Below are positions 1 to 9,049 of a stretch of DNA of 64,000 nucleotides, in pieces (within the stretch, counting starts at the first letter, position 1; every line of letters starts with the position of its first letter). The notes under the pieces are model-generated. The model ran no database searches and was not told the DNA's origin. It saw only the letters and a list, made by a program, of their open reading frames with translations. Where the stretch lies: positions 1 to 64,000 of the forward strand of contig BAXV01000005.1 in NCBI GenBank assembly GCA_001310715.1, given 5' to 3'. The translations under genes were made by a program, and so were the position numbers. This stretch comes from Pseudovibrio sp. JCM 19062. GTDB taxonomy: Bacteria > Pseudomonadota > Alphaproteobacteria > Rhizobiales > Stappiaceae.

Positions 1-354
1 CCCCCAGACCATAAGCCGTGACAACTGATTTCGTTGCGGCCCAGCGTGCGTGGCTCCAAATCCTCAACCTGCCTATATGAGCGTGCGGGTGAAAACGGTT
101 TGAAGGAGACCCCTCAACCTTTTGCCAAATCCGAGATTTTTGCATCATCAAGGCTTGAGGCTGACCTGAAGCAATGCTGCCTGATGGGGTTTCCGGCTCT
201 GTACACGTAAAACGCGAACATGCCTTGAAAGAAAACCCTAACACTTATCTTGAAGCATCCGCACAGGAGCAAAACCGAGCGAACGAGATAGCTATTTGAC
301 GCAAGAAAACATCAACCAGCCCGTGTTTTGCCGAGATAATCAAGGAACACAATC
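1..354. other. No confident gene; upstream region of the first secreted protein
   Basis: I see no recognisable gene here. A minus-strand frame stays open from about position 100 to the left edge and could be the start of a gene lying outside the window, but I recognise nothing in it. The last part holds the ribosome binding site (AAGGA, about 10 nt before the ATG at 355) of the first secreted protein. Confidence 0.4.
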
Positions 355-666
355 ATGCGGATGAAGTTACTTGCAGGAACGGTTATCGCTTTTTCAGTTG
401 GCTATACAAGCCAGATCGATTTTTCCGAGATACCAACCGGCGTGTCTCTTTTCTTTTCGGTCGGTGCTGCCAATGCCCAGAATCAGGTGCGAAATACTGC
501 ACGACGCACATCACGGCGAACCTCCCGCAGAACATCACGGCGCGTTAATGCGCGTCAGTCCATCGCGGGATGTACCCCCTTCAACACCTACTACAACTGT
601 AGCGGGGTTTATTACCGGCCTATCGTTGAGAATGGTGCCACCGTTTATGTGGTTGTTAGTCCGTAA
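355..666 (+). CDS. Small secreted protein with RRTS repeats
   Basis: This 103-residue protein has a basic start, a hydrophobic stretch and a likely signal-peptidase site after residues A-N-A (about residue 41). The predicted mature protein opens with a strongly basic tract in which the unit R-R-T-S occurs three times (about residues 50-63). A short C-terminal part follows, with two cysteines (73 and 82), many tyrosines and a hydrophobic end. An AAGGA ribosome binding site precedes the ATG. I do not recognise the family. A periplasmic or surface role is likely from the signal peptide; the arginine-rich tract could bind anionic polymers such as LPS, nucleic acid or phosphate, but that is inference. 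The next gene is co-directional and also secreted, so the two may be co-transcribed. Confidence 0.7.
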   Translation: MRMKLLAGTVIAFSVGYTSQIDFSEIPTGVSLFFSVGAANAQNQVRNTARRTSRRTSRRTSRRVNARQSIAGCTPFNTYYNCSGVYYRPIVENGATVYVVVSP

Positions 667-690
667 TTTTTGCCAGTCTGGAGAACTCTC

Positions 691-1116
691 ATGATCAAGC
701 TGATCAGTACCGCTGTTTTTGGCGTTGCGCTTTTCGCCTTATCGTTTAGCCAGCCTGTCCTCTCTCAGGATGGCACCCAGGGTGTGTTGGAAGCGTGTGA
801 GCCGGAAATCAAAGAACTTTGCGAAAACGTAAATCCTGGTGAAGGTCGCCTGTTTGCGTGCCTTTATTCCTATGAGGACCGGGTAAGCCCACAATGTGCA
901 AATGCGTTTGATGACTTTGCGGATGCGTTGGACTTTGTGTTTGCAAATGCAAATGAGGCGCTGTCCGTCTGTGCACCGGATATCGAGGCACTATGCTCCG
1001 ACACAACCGTTGGCGGTGGCCGCATCCTCACTTGCCTGAGCGAAAACAAGGGCTCGGTTTCTTCTGAGTGTCAGGGAGAGATCGAAGTCTTCGAGAACAG
1101 GTTCGGCCTGAACTAA
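691..1116 (+). CDS. Secreted cysteine-rich repeat (GLG1-like) protein
   Basis: A 141-residue protein with a signal peptide of about 25 residues. The mature part is two copies of a cysteine repeat with identical spacing, C-x7-C-x12-C-x11-C, matching the cysteine-rich GLG1 repeat best known from a eukaryotic Golgi protein and also found in proteobacterial secreted proteins. The eight cysteines probably form disulfides in the periplasm. Start: an in-frame TTG exists at 670, but the ATG at 691 has GGAG about 8 nt upstream and begins the signal peptide, so I chose it. The gene is 24 nt downstream of the RRTS-repeat protein and ends before a strong terminator. The molecular role is unknown. Confidence 0.8.
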   Translation: MIKLISTAVFGVALFALSFSQPVLSQDGTQGVLEACEPEIKELCENVNPGEGRLFACLYSYEDRVSPQCANAFDDFADALDFVFANANEALSVCAPDIEALCSDTTVGGGRILTCLSENKGSVSSECQGEIEVFENRFGLN

Positions 1117-1145
1117 TTCCGCTGGATCTGGCGATGCGTCACCGA

Positions 1146-1185
1146 TGGCTGGGTAGAGCAATGTGCTTTCCCAGCCATTTTCTTT
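1146..1185 (+). terminator. Rho-independent terminator
   Basis: An 8-bp perfect stem (TGGCTGGG with CCCAGCCA) is extended by an inner AGCA/TGCT pairing and followed by TTTTCTTT. It lies about 30 nt after the GLG1-like gene and ends the two-gene secreted-protein transcript. Confidence 0.8.
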
Positions 1186-1237
1186 GCCATCTTGTCTACG
1201 GATCAGCCCCTCCCTTTAGGCACCCGCAGCAGTTTTA

Positions 1238-1829
1238 TCAGGCAAGTTCAGCAACAGCCGGTACTGCGTGTTCAGCAGATAGCATGGCTTTGAACTGTTG
1301 AAGAGCGTTGGCCTCGAGCCAGCGGCCTCAAATACGGCAGCGGCAAAGGAAACTGGCGCGGTACCCGGTGCGGAGATTATACCACCATCTGCAACAGCTG
1401 ACGGGCTTGGACGGAAGTGCACCGCCCCTTTATAGCCCTTTGCATTTCGTTGCAGAAACTCCAGATCATTTGAAGTGTGCGCCACCTCATCAAGCAGGCC
1501 AGCTCTGGCCAGAGCAAGCGTTCCGCCGCAGATACCAGCAATCGGGATATCACGCTGGTGGTGTGCCCTGAGCAGATCTGCAATGTCCGGTGCCTTGTCG
1601 GTATCCCAGATGGTGCCGCCAACAACAACAATGACGGCTGGGTCAAACGCCTGATCTCTTCCAGCCTGCGCGAGACGATGGCTGGAAGTCCGCCTTGAGA
1701 TTTCACTTCTCCCGCTTGTGGGGCGAAGAACTCCACCTGCATGCCGAAAAAGGGACCGCCTGTTCCTGCGATCAAAGCATACTCCCAGTCCGCAAAGCCC
1801 TGGGTAAGGATCACTGCAATTCTTGTCAT
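1238..1829 (-). CDS. DJ-1/PfpI family protein (frameshifted)
   Basis: This is a class I glutamine-amidotransferase-like DJ-1/PfpI protein of about 197 residues. The N-terminus TRIAVILTQGFADWEY, the V-V-V-G-G segment and the nucleophile-elbow signature A-G-I-C-G-G-T (catalytic Cys) are all present, but in different frames. One frameshift lies near 1650 (after the VSRRLEEI segment) and another near 1315, after which the C-terminus continues L-E-A-N-A-L-Q-Q-F to a TGA at 1238. The ATG at 1829 is preceded by AAAGGA. Family members act as glyoxalases, deglycases, peptidases or chaperones; the substrate cannot be told here. The conserved frames on both sides suggest sequencing errors, but a real pseudogene cannot be excluded. 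Confidence 0.75.
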
Positions 1830-2068
1830 TCCCAATATCCTTTTAGGCAATCGCATAAGCTGATTGCCAACGTCTCCAATGAATCATGTTCACTATATGT
1901 TCATGAGCTTGGATTGACCATCCCTTTCTTATCGGAGGCATAAGTTTAAGTACACAGCATCCCTTCATGGAGTTTTCTTTGATCCGAACTACCAAGCTAA
2001 ATCTCGGGGATTTTGGAATGACACGAGATGTGGTGCGGTAGAGTTCCACATCGGGTTGGGAGGCAGGA

Positions 2069-2545
2069 ATGGGGCACTGGAGGCTTGCTGTTCAGGCGGC
2101 ACTTGTTGCGCTGATGGTGGGGTGTGCCACGCTTGTCGCGTTCGCAATTGATGGAACACCGTCACCGCAATATCCGGAGCTGGAGGGGCAATGGGTGGTG
2201 ATCAAGAAAGATGCCGTTTACTGGCATCGGGACATACAGAGTCAGGAGAGCGGGCCTTCTCACCTGCGCATAGATGAACAGACCGGACCTGTGTTGGAAG
2301 GTGTGTTCTTTTGGCAGGTCAGTCCCGGATCGGGACGTGATCATGATGGGCGTTCGGAAGTCTCGAAATCCAAGGAACCGGTGATCGGGATGATTGGTTG
2401 GGATGGGGCCTCAATCACGCTGGTGGAACACCCGGACACGGGCACCATGCAAGGGCGGATGATCAACTCCGATACCATGGAGCTGATGCATTATGAGGCC
2501 GGACCACACGCAACCATCTCGCGGTACCTGCTTGTGCGGCCTTAG
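2069..2545 (+). CDS. Hypothetical exported or membrane-anchored protein
   Basis: A 158-residue protein with an N-terminal hydrophobic segment (about residues 6-27, containing G-C-A-T), which could be a signal anchor or a lipoprotein-like signal. The rest is soluble and contains a segment resembling a small beta-barrel, with a repeated pattern of hydrophobic strands and glycine turns (E-G-Q-W, G-V-F-F-W, M-I-G-W-D-G). I do not recognise the family. A GGGAGG-like ribosome binding site precedes the ATG. It stands alone, convergent with gltS, with no terminator that I can see in the 39-nt gap. Confidence 0.6.
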   Translation: MGHWRLAVQAALVALMVGCATLVAFAIDGTPSPQYPELEGQWVVIKKDAVYWHRDIQSQESGPSHLRIDEQTGPVLEGVFFWQVSPGSGRDHDGRSEVSKSKEPVIGMIGWDGASITLVEHPDTGTMQGRMINSDTMELMHYEAGPHATISRYLLVRP

Positions 2546-2584
2546 AGGCTCAGGAGGTGAGCTCAGGTGCAAATGCACCGCGCT

Positions 2585-3820
2585 TTACAGGGCGATCAGT
2601 TTTGTGATCACCCATGTATTCATCAGATCGATAAAGAAGCCGCAGGTCAGTGGCACAATGAGGAATGCTTTGGGGGAAGCACCAAATTGACGGGTGACAG
2701 ATGTCATGTTCAGCACTGCAGTAGCAGTGGAGCCGAGTGCGATTCCGCCGAATCCGGCAGAAATGACCGCAGCATCATAGTCTTTGCCCATAAACGTAAA
2801 GACGATGAAGATGGCATATACGATGGCAAGGGTAATTTGCAGGGACATCACTAGAGCGATGAACCCCATGAACTCCCAGACAGCCAAAAGGTCCATGGTC
2901 ATCAGTGCAATACTTAAGAAAATACCGAGGCTGATATCCGAGATCATGGCCATGCCTTTTTCGCGGCCGGCGTTGTCGTAGTTGCGAAACAGCAGGCGTC
3001 CCGTATTGTTTATGATAATGCCAGCAACAAGAACCGGCACAAAGACGGGAATGACGACCCCTGCTTCTTCCAGAGCAAGATACATCATATAGCCAATGAA
3101 GATTGCCAGATTTGTGAAGAACACAGCGCCCAGAACATCATAGTAATGCAGGTTCAGTTTGCCATCATCTTTGAAGTTTTGCCCGACTGCCTCATCGGTG
3201 CTGAGCGATCCTGTCAGTTTGTGTTTGCGCATGAGAAACTGGGCAATCGGGCCACCAATAATACAAGCCGATACGATGCCAACGGTGTTGGCCGCAATGC
3301 CGATTTCCTGCGCATTCTCGACACCCAACTCAGAAGCAAAAATGGGCGCCCAAGCCAGCGTTGTGCCGACCCCGCCGGACAGCGAAACCGAGCCTGCGAT
3401 AATGCCTGTGTGAACCGGATAACCGTAGAAGCTTGCCGCCCCCATGCCGACAAAGTTTTGAAGGCCCAGAAACACCGAGGCGATGAGAATGAGGATCACG
3501 AGCGGCTTACCGCCAGTGAGGAGATCACTCACTTTTGCACGCAGACCAATTGTCGCGAAGAAGTAAACCAGAAAGAAATCAACCGGAGCTGTAGAGAACT
3601 GGATTTCGACTCCCCACCAAACTGTCATCAGGGTGACGATGATCGCACAGACCAGGCCGCCTGCCAGTGGGTCGGGAATCGTCAGCTTGCGAAGAGTTAC
3701 ATTCCTCCTTACAAGCTCGCGCCCGACAAACAAAACAAGGATAGCAATTGTGATTGTCGTAAATGCTTCAATCTCAATTAGCTCGGGTAGCACAGCTTCC
3801 ATGCGGGCCTCATTGTTCAC
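2585..3820 (-). CDS. gltS: Sodium/glutamate symporter GltS
   Basis: An intact 411-residue integral membrane protein of the ESS family, which imports glutamate with sodium across the inner membrane. It has about ten hydrophobic helices in two inverted halves. Glycine-rich re-entrant signatures of the family are visible, including the S-L-S-G-G-V-G-T-T segment at about residues 145-153 and the G-F-G-G-I-A-L-G-S-T-A-T-A segment near residue 365. The length matches E. coli GltS (401). The longest start is GTG at 3820; an in-frame ATG at 3802 is an alternative. It is monocistronic, with a 180-nt promoter region shared with the divergent methyltransferase gene. Confidence 0.92.
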   Translation of the reverse strand: MNNEARMEAVLPELIEIEAFTTITIAILVLFVGRELVRRNVTLRKLTIPDPLAGGLVCAIIVTLMTVWWGVEIQFSTAPVDFFLVYFFATIGLRAKVSDLLTGGKPLVILILIASVFLGLQNFVGMGAASFYGYPVHTGIIAGSVSLSGGVGTTLAWAPIFASELGVENAQEIGIAANTVGIVSACIIGGPIAQFLMRKHKLTGSLSTDEAVGQNFKDDGKLNLHYYDVLGAVFFTNLAIFIGYMMYLALEEAGVVIPVFVPVLVAGIIINNTGRLLFRNYDNAGREKGMAMISDISLGIFLSIALMTMDLLAVWEFMGFIALVMSLQITLAIVYAIFIVFTFMGKDYDAAVISAGFGGIALGSTATAVLNMTSVTRQFGASPKAFLIVPLTCGFFIDLMNTWVITKLIAL

Positions 3821-4004
3821 CGGCCTTCGTTTTATCAGCGAGCCCTCACCTCTCGTTTAAAAGTGAACCGCGTATTTTAATCGGGGTGATCACTTTTATT
3901 TACTCTGATGGGACAACAAAACCTTACGCATTGCGTAGCTTTTCGGGTGGTTCTTGTGTAAGGAAGACCCTCAATTTCAATTATACAGCGGCTCACCTGT
4001 CACC

Positions 4005-4823
4005 ATGACAAACCTAGACAATGAAGCACTTGCCGAAGCCTACAACCGGGCTCTCGATCTGGAAAAAGCAGGCAAGTTTGATGAGGCTGCTGAGGCCTAC
4101 AAGCACGTTCTGGAGCTTGATCCGGAAGATCATGGTGGCGCTGCGGTTCGGCTGGCCAGAATGGGCAAAGGAGATGCGCCAGCAAAAGCACCCGATGCTT
4201 ATGTGAGCACACTGTTTGACCAACATGCAGAAGTGTTTGACATGGTTCTGGTGGATCAGCTTGGCTATTCCGTGCCGTTGATGGTGCGCGATAAGATTGA
4301 GAAGCTGGAGCTTGGCCCGTTCAAGCGCCTTTTGGACCTTGGGTGCGGCACCGGCCTTTCCGGCGAAGCTCTGCATGATCTGGTTCCGCACAAAACCGGT
4401 GTCGACATTGCCGAGGGCATGGTTGAAGTTGCGGATGAAAAGGAAATCTACAACGACCTCTATGTGGGCGAAGTGGTTGAATTCCTTAAGGTTGATGAAG
4501 AGGAGCGCTGGGACCTTATCGTCGCGACTGATGTGCTGCCTTATATGGGCAAGCTGGAAGAATTCTTTGCCGGTGTTGCGGAGAACATTGAAGCAAAGGG
4601 TGTTTTCGCCTTTTCTTCCGAGACGCTTCCGGCAGACATTTTGGGTGATCAGAACTTCATGGTTGGCAAGTATCACCGGTTTGCACATGCAGAGAACTAC
4701 GTGCGCGGTTTGCTGGAAAAAACAGGGTTTTCTATCCTTGACCTGTCCCCGATCATCGTACGCTACGAACAAGGGGAGCCCGTGCCGGGTCACCTTGTGA
4801 TTGCGGCGTGCGACAAGGGGTAA
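4005..4823 (+). CDS. TPR-containing SAM-dependent methyltransferase
   Basis: An intact protein of about 272 residues. Residues 1-45 form one or two tetratricopeptide helices (A-L-A-E-A-Y-N-R-A-L-D-L-E-K-A-G pattern), followed by the linker Y-V-S-T-L-F-D-Q-H-A common to alphaproteobacterial TPR-methyltransferases. A class I Rossmann fold follows, with motif I L-L-D-L-G-C-G-T-G at about residue 107 and an acidic motif II. The ATG at 4005 starts the TPR; a longer frame back to 3954 has no conserved sequence. The substrate is unknown. The TPR suggests protein-protein docking, so a protein or macromolecular substrate is plausible but unproven. Confidence 0.85.
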   Translation: MTNLDNEALAEAYNRALDLEKAGKFDEAAEAYKHVLELDPEDHGGAAVRLARMGKGDAPAKAPDAYVSTLFDQHAEVFDMVLVDQLGYSVPLMVRDKIEKLELGPFKRLLDLGCGTGLSGEALHDLVPHKTGVDIAEGMVEVADEKEIYNDLYVGEVVEFLKVDEEERWDLIVATDVLPYMGKLEEFFAGVAENIEAKGVFAFSSETLPADILGDQNFMVGKYHRFAHAENYVRGLLEKTGFSILDLSPIIVRYEQGEPVPGHLVIAACDKG

Positions 4824-4833
4824 ACTAGCAGAA

Positions 4834-4859
4834 ATAGCCACTTACATTTAGGTGGCTAT
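4834..4859. terminator. Hairpin after the methyltransferase gene, terminator-like
   Basis: An 8-bp perfect inverted repeat (ATAGCCAC with GTGGCTAT, 10-nt loop) lies 11 nt after the methyltransferase stop. It has no strong U-tract on the plus strand, so it is either a weak terminator or an mRNA 3' end stabiliser. Confidence 0.45.
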
Positions 4860-4983
4860 GTCCCCTTCAAATTGCAGTAATGTCAATTTTACCTTCGATT
4901 TCCTCTAGGAATTCGGCGTGTGTTTATGTAGCGTTCACAACCTAAGATACGCAGATCCCATTTATAGAGCAGTGTGGGTGCCC

Positions 4984-5949
4984 ATGATCAGTCTTATTAT
5001 CAATGGCGAGAAGGTTGCCGCCGAGTCTGGTGAAACTCTCTTGGAGGTTGCTAAGCGTGGTGCGTTTGAATTGCAGTGTGACTGCGGGAATACCCAGTGC
5101 GAAAGCACGCGTGTTACGGTGGTTTCCGGTGCTGTTGACGCCAATGGGACACAGCTGAAAAGCACTGTTCTTGCTTGCAAGGCGACTGTTGCGGGTGATG
5201 CCGAAATCCGGTTGCCTGCCTCCTCTGAGTTGCAGTCGCTCAAAGGACATGTATCTGCGTTACGGCGGGTTTCCGATGATCTTTTCGAGTTGCGGCTGAG
5301 TTTTACCAAGCCCACTTCGTGGCGCCCCGGTCAGTATTATCATGTTGAGTTTCGTGGTTTGGAGCGTGTGAACCTGTTTGCCAGCTTCGCTTTGGATGCA
5401 GGCACGGAATTCAATACGCTGATCTTCCTCATTGAGCGTAGCAACACGCCGGATCTTTTCGAGATGCTGGTGAAAAAAGGGGATGTGAAGGGGCGTGTCG
5501 GCATTACCGGCCCGTTTGGGTCTTCGTTTCTTGGCCATGATGATGAACGACTGATTATGGTTGCGGGACCGGGCAGCCTTGCGCCAATCTGGGCGATGGC
5601 ACTGAGCGCCGTCATGGGTCAGCCGCGCCGGCAGAAAGTGCTGCTGCTTGACCAGTCGTTGAGGCAGGACCAGTTTCAGCAGGTGTATACGTGGCTGAAC
5701 CGCCGCGGGGTGTCGCCAGTCTTTGCGGACCTTCAAGGTGCGCAGGCAGCTGGTGAGCTGCAGACCTTGGTGCCGGATCTGACCGAGTTTGACATGGCGT
5801 ACGTTGCCGGATCGCACAGTTTTATTGCGGGCGTTGAAGATGTTTTTGTTGATGCGAAAGCCACTTACGCGCGCATCCTCAACTTTCAGCCATGGGATGA
5901 TGTTGCACCGCAAGCTAATCATGCCACGGCACTGGAGCCAGCTGATTAA
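4984..5949 (+). CDS. Ferredoxin-reductase-like protein with a degenerate 2Fe-2S domain
   Basis: An intact protein of about 321 residues with the architecture of NAD(P)H oxidoreductases: an N-terminal ferredoxin-like domain (1-75), a flavin-binding beta-barrel (80-180, R-P-G-Q-Y-Y and G-P-F-G present) and a nucleotide-binding domain (V-A-G-P-G-S-L-A-P-I at about residue 205). Several key motifs are altered. The cluster cysteines are C32, C34, C39 and C65, whereas the usual pattern C-x4-C-x2-C...C would need a Cys at position 42, which is Thr. The flavin R-x-Y-S/T motif is not recognisable (V-N-L-F-A-S-F). It may bind an atypical cluster or be redox-inactive. Start: ATG at 4984; a GTG at 4918 would add a non-conserved leader. 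Its stop codon overlaps that of the convergent GGDEF-EAL gene. Confidence 0.75.
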   Translation: MISLIINGEKVAAESGETLLEVAKRGAFELQCDCGNTQCESTRVTVVSGAVDANGTQLKSTVLACKATVAGDAEIRLPASSELQSLKGHVSALRRVSDDLFELRLSFTKPTSWRPGQYYHVEFRGLERVNLFASFALDAGTEFNTLIFLIERSNTPDLFEMLVKKGDVKGRVGITGPFGSSFLGHDDERLIMVAGPGSLAPIWAMALSAVMGQPRRQKVLLLDQSLRQDQFQQVYTWLNRRGVSPVFADLQGAQAAGELQTLVPDLTEFDMAYVAGSHSFIAGVEDVFVDAKATYARILNFQPWDDVAPQANHATALEPAD

Positions 5950-8863
5950 CCGGCAGCCTTCTTCGTCAGCTTTGAATTGTTGACCTGATCTTCCAGAGAG
6001 ATGCCACGGGCCTCTTCCAGCATCCAGAACAAGGCCTGATTGGGCGGTGCTGGTTTGCCGAAGTAATAACCTTGTGCCTCGGTACAACCGCCCTTTCGCA
6101 GCTGCTCTGCAACCTCTTTGGTTTCCACGCCTTCTGCAGTGGTTGCAATGCCGAGGCTATTTGCCAGATCGATCACGGAGTTGACGATGAAGCGGGCATC
6201 ATCATCCTTGCTCATGCTCATCACGAAGGATCTGTCGACTTTGATCCGGTCAAACGGGAAGCGGCGGAGCGTACTCAGTGACGAGTAACCGGTCCCGAAA
6301 TCATCCATGGAGATCTTCAGGCCCATTTCCTTGAGCTTCATCAAGGTCTGACGCACTCGCAGGTGGTCAGCCAACAACACGGTCTCTGTTACTTCCAGTT
6401 CAAGCCGTCCCGGATCCAATCCGGTCCGCTTCAGCACATCATCAACAACGGGCAGAAGTTGTTCGCAGAAGATCTGACGCGGGGACAGGTTGACTGACAG
6501 ATTTACACGCTTTGGCCAACCAGCAGCCAGAGAGCACGCTTCATCCAGTACCCATGCTCCGATTTCCAAAATCAGACCGGTTTCCTCTGCCAGAGGGATA
6601 AATTCAAACGGCGGGATGAAGCCGTACCGTGGGTGGTTCCAGCGCAGCAGTGCTTCAAATCCGGAGATTTCACCGGTTTCCAGCGTCACCTGTGGCTGGA
6701 AGTAGACCTCCAGATCGCGGTTTGCGGTGGCGCGATAAAGATCAGTGATCAGGGTCTGGCGCTGTTTGATCTTGGCCGCCATGTCATCTTCGAAGAAGCG
6801 GAAGGTGTTGCGGCCATCATTTTTGGCCTGATACAAAGCAAGGTCTGCAAAGCGGATGAGTTCATCCACGTTCTGGTGCTCCTTGCTGAACATGGCGATG
6901 CCGACGCTGGCGGCGACCACAATCTCATGCCCCTCCAGGAAGCATGGTGAGGCCACGACTTTCAGCACTTCTTTTGCAAGCTCTTCCAGTTCCTCGCGTG
7001 AGGCGGGCAGTTTGGAGAGGATCGCAAATTCATCACCGCCGAGACGGGCAACCATTTCTTTGTTGGTGACCTGCTCGCGCAGGATTTTTGACACGTGCAC
7101 CAGCAGCTTATCACCAACGGCGTGGCCCAGTGAGTCATTGATGGTCTTGAACTCATCAAGGTCCATCCACAAAATGCCGAAGTGTTCGTCCTGCTCAAGG
7201 GCGGCCTGTTTCATTTCCTGCAAGCGCTCGTTCATGAGCAGTCGGTTGGGCAGTTTGGTCAGCGCGTCGTGGGTTGCCAGATAGCTCAGGTGATCACTGA
7301 TGCGCTGCCTATCGGTAATGTCTTCAAAGATCGCAACCCAGCCGCCGCCGATCTGCGGTTCAAGCGTCATCAGGATAACCTGCTCGCTTTGCAAGGTGAG
7401 CGTGAAGGTGCTGCGAACGGAGCTGGGCCAGTCCTGCTGGGCCACGGAGTTCTCACCCGGATCATCCCGGAACTCCTGTGCCAGTGGCAAGAACTCGACC
7501 ATCTCGTCCCATGTCATGCCAACTTTGGCGCTGCCTTGCTCACAGCCGAAGATGTCGTCAAAGCGCTGATTGAACACAATCAGTCTTTTCTGAGTATCAA
7601 ACATGCACAGCCCATGGGACATGTTGTTGAGCGCTGCATCAAATAGCGTATTCTGCTTCACCAATGCCTGTTCTTGATTGCGAAGTTCCTTGTTCTTTCG
7701 CTGGATGCTGAGGCGCAGGCTGTCGCGCTCGCGGGCGGAGGCTTGCAGGACTTTCACGGCGCGGGCGATCTCACCCACTTCGTCCATTCTTCTGGTGCCT
7801 TCCACTCGCATATCAAAGTTGCCACCAGCCACATCAGAGAGGGCATCGGCAATACGCTGCAGAGGCTGGGACATTTTACGAGAGACGAACAGCGCCACAA
7901 TGAAGATTATAAAGCACGCTGCAAAACCCAAAACAATAAGGCGTTCAAAGGTCTGAGAGCTGGTTTCCTCCCCAACAATACGCAGGCGTTCCTGTGCATC
8001 AAGGAGGGCTTCCAGCGGTTTGAATGCGCAAACGATAAGGGGCGATGGGCCGTTGTCACAGTATTCAAAAGCGGTGTTCAGAATTCTGAGGCGGCGCAGG
8101 TCTCCGGGGCTTTGCAGCGCTTCAACCGGTGCATTGGGGGACGCTCCCACGAGCCTGTTCTGATAGAAGATGGCGACTTCGGCGCCCGAGATCTCGCTGT
8201 ATTCATCAATGACGGTGGAGTTGAACGGGAACCACCTTTGAGCCAACAAGGCCCCGCGCCATTCGGTGCCGGGATCAACAAGCTCGGAGTAAAGGACCTG
8301 AGACACGCCGCATCCGGCTCTCCGGGCAGCAATGGTCCAAACTGGGTTGCGGGGAGGATCGTGTATCTGACCGCAGGTCCACTGCCGCTTGGTGGGGTCC
8401 AGATTATGTTCAGAGATTCTTTGAGGTCTGTTTTAAGGAGCTGCTTCTGGATCAGCCCCGGATCAGCCCGCTTGGAAGCACCGACGATCTGGCCACGGTT
8501 GTTTAACAGGATGATGGCATCAAGCGGAGTGCCTTCTTGCACCAGTGACAGAAGATTAACGTCTCCCGGCCAGACGCGCATTTCGGCGGCGGTGACGATA
8601 TCACCGCGCTGACCAATGGCAGAAAGGCTGGCTGCGGTCTCCGTTAGCTGGGATTGGATCGTCTGTTTAACCAGCGCAACGTCGCGCTCCAAGGTGTTGG
8701 AGAATTGGCTTACAGCGATTTGGGAGAGTTGCTCACTTTGCAGCTGAAGCGTTCTTTCCCATTGAATTACAACAAGAAACGTCAGCGAGAAATAAGATAA
8801 AGCAATAGCGACGACAGAGATGATTGCCAGTTTTAGAGAAATTGAGTGCCGGACTCGTCTCAT
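5946..8863 (-). CDS. Membrane GGDEF-EAL protein: c-di-GMP cyclase/phosphodiesterase (one frameshift)
   Basis: A protein of about 970 residues that makes and/or degrades the second messenger cyclic di-GMP. In order it has a transmembrane helix (12-32), a large periplasmic sensor region (about 33-290), a second transmembrane helix, HAMP (about 328-380), a PAS domain (about 400-510), a GGDEF domain with intact A-R-L-G-G-D-E-F near residue 607, and an EAL domain with intact E-A-L-L-R-W near residue 735 and D-D-F-G-T-G-Y-S-S later. Both catalytic motifs look active. The allosteric R-x-x-D I-site before GGDEF is absent (T-N-K-E there). A single frameshift near 8300 splits the sensor region. The stop overlaps the convergent reductase-like gene by 4 nt. 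Confidence 0.9.
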
Positions 8864-8906
8864 AGAAAATGCCTGCGCCGAACAGTTTACGACTCGCTAG
8901 ATGAAC

Positions 8907-8929
8907 AAAAGCCCCACGCGTGATGGGGC
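8907..8929 (-). terminator. Rho-independent terminator downstream of the Rrf2 gene
   Basis: On the minus strand, GCCCCA-(7 nt)-TGGGGC is followed by TTTTG. It lies between the end of the Rrf2 regulator gene and the start of the GGDEF-EAL gene and would separate their transcripts. Confidence 0.6.
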
Positions 8930-9049
8930 GCTGATCCTATATCTGAACGAAGGGGAATTGTCGCGAAACTGTCTTAAGCAGGCGTGAGCATTAGCAGACT
9001 ATGAGTTTTTTTAGGTTAATGCTCACTCTACCAGATTGCTTGAATGCAC

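Noticed and set aside
3146..3781. 211-residue open frame on the plus strand inside gltS
   Set aside because: It is antisense to an intact, clearly recognised symporter and has no family features or ribosome binding site.
4014..4841. 275-residue open frame on the minus strand over the TPR-methyltransferase
   Set aside because: Shadow of an intact methyltransferase gene with clear SAM-binding motifs on the other strand.
5260..6087. 275-residue open frame antisense to the reductase-like gene
   Set aside because: Shadow frame spanning two convergent, well-supported genes.
7674..8612. 312-residue open frame on the plus strand opposite the GGDEF-EAL gene
   Set aside because: Antisense shadow; the opposite strand has the HAMP and sensor domains in a conserved frame.
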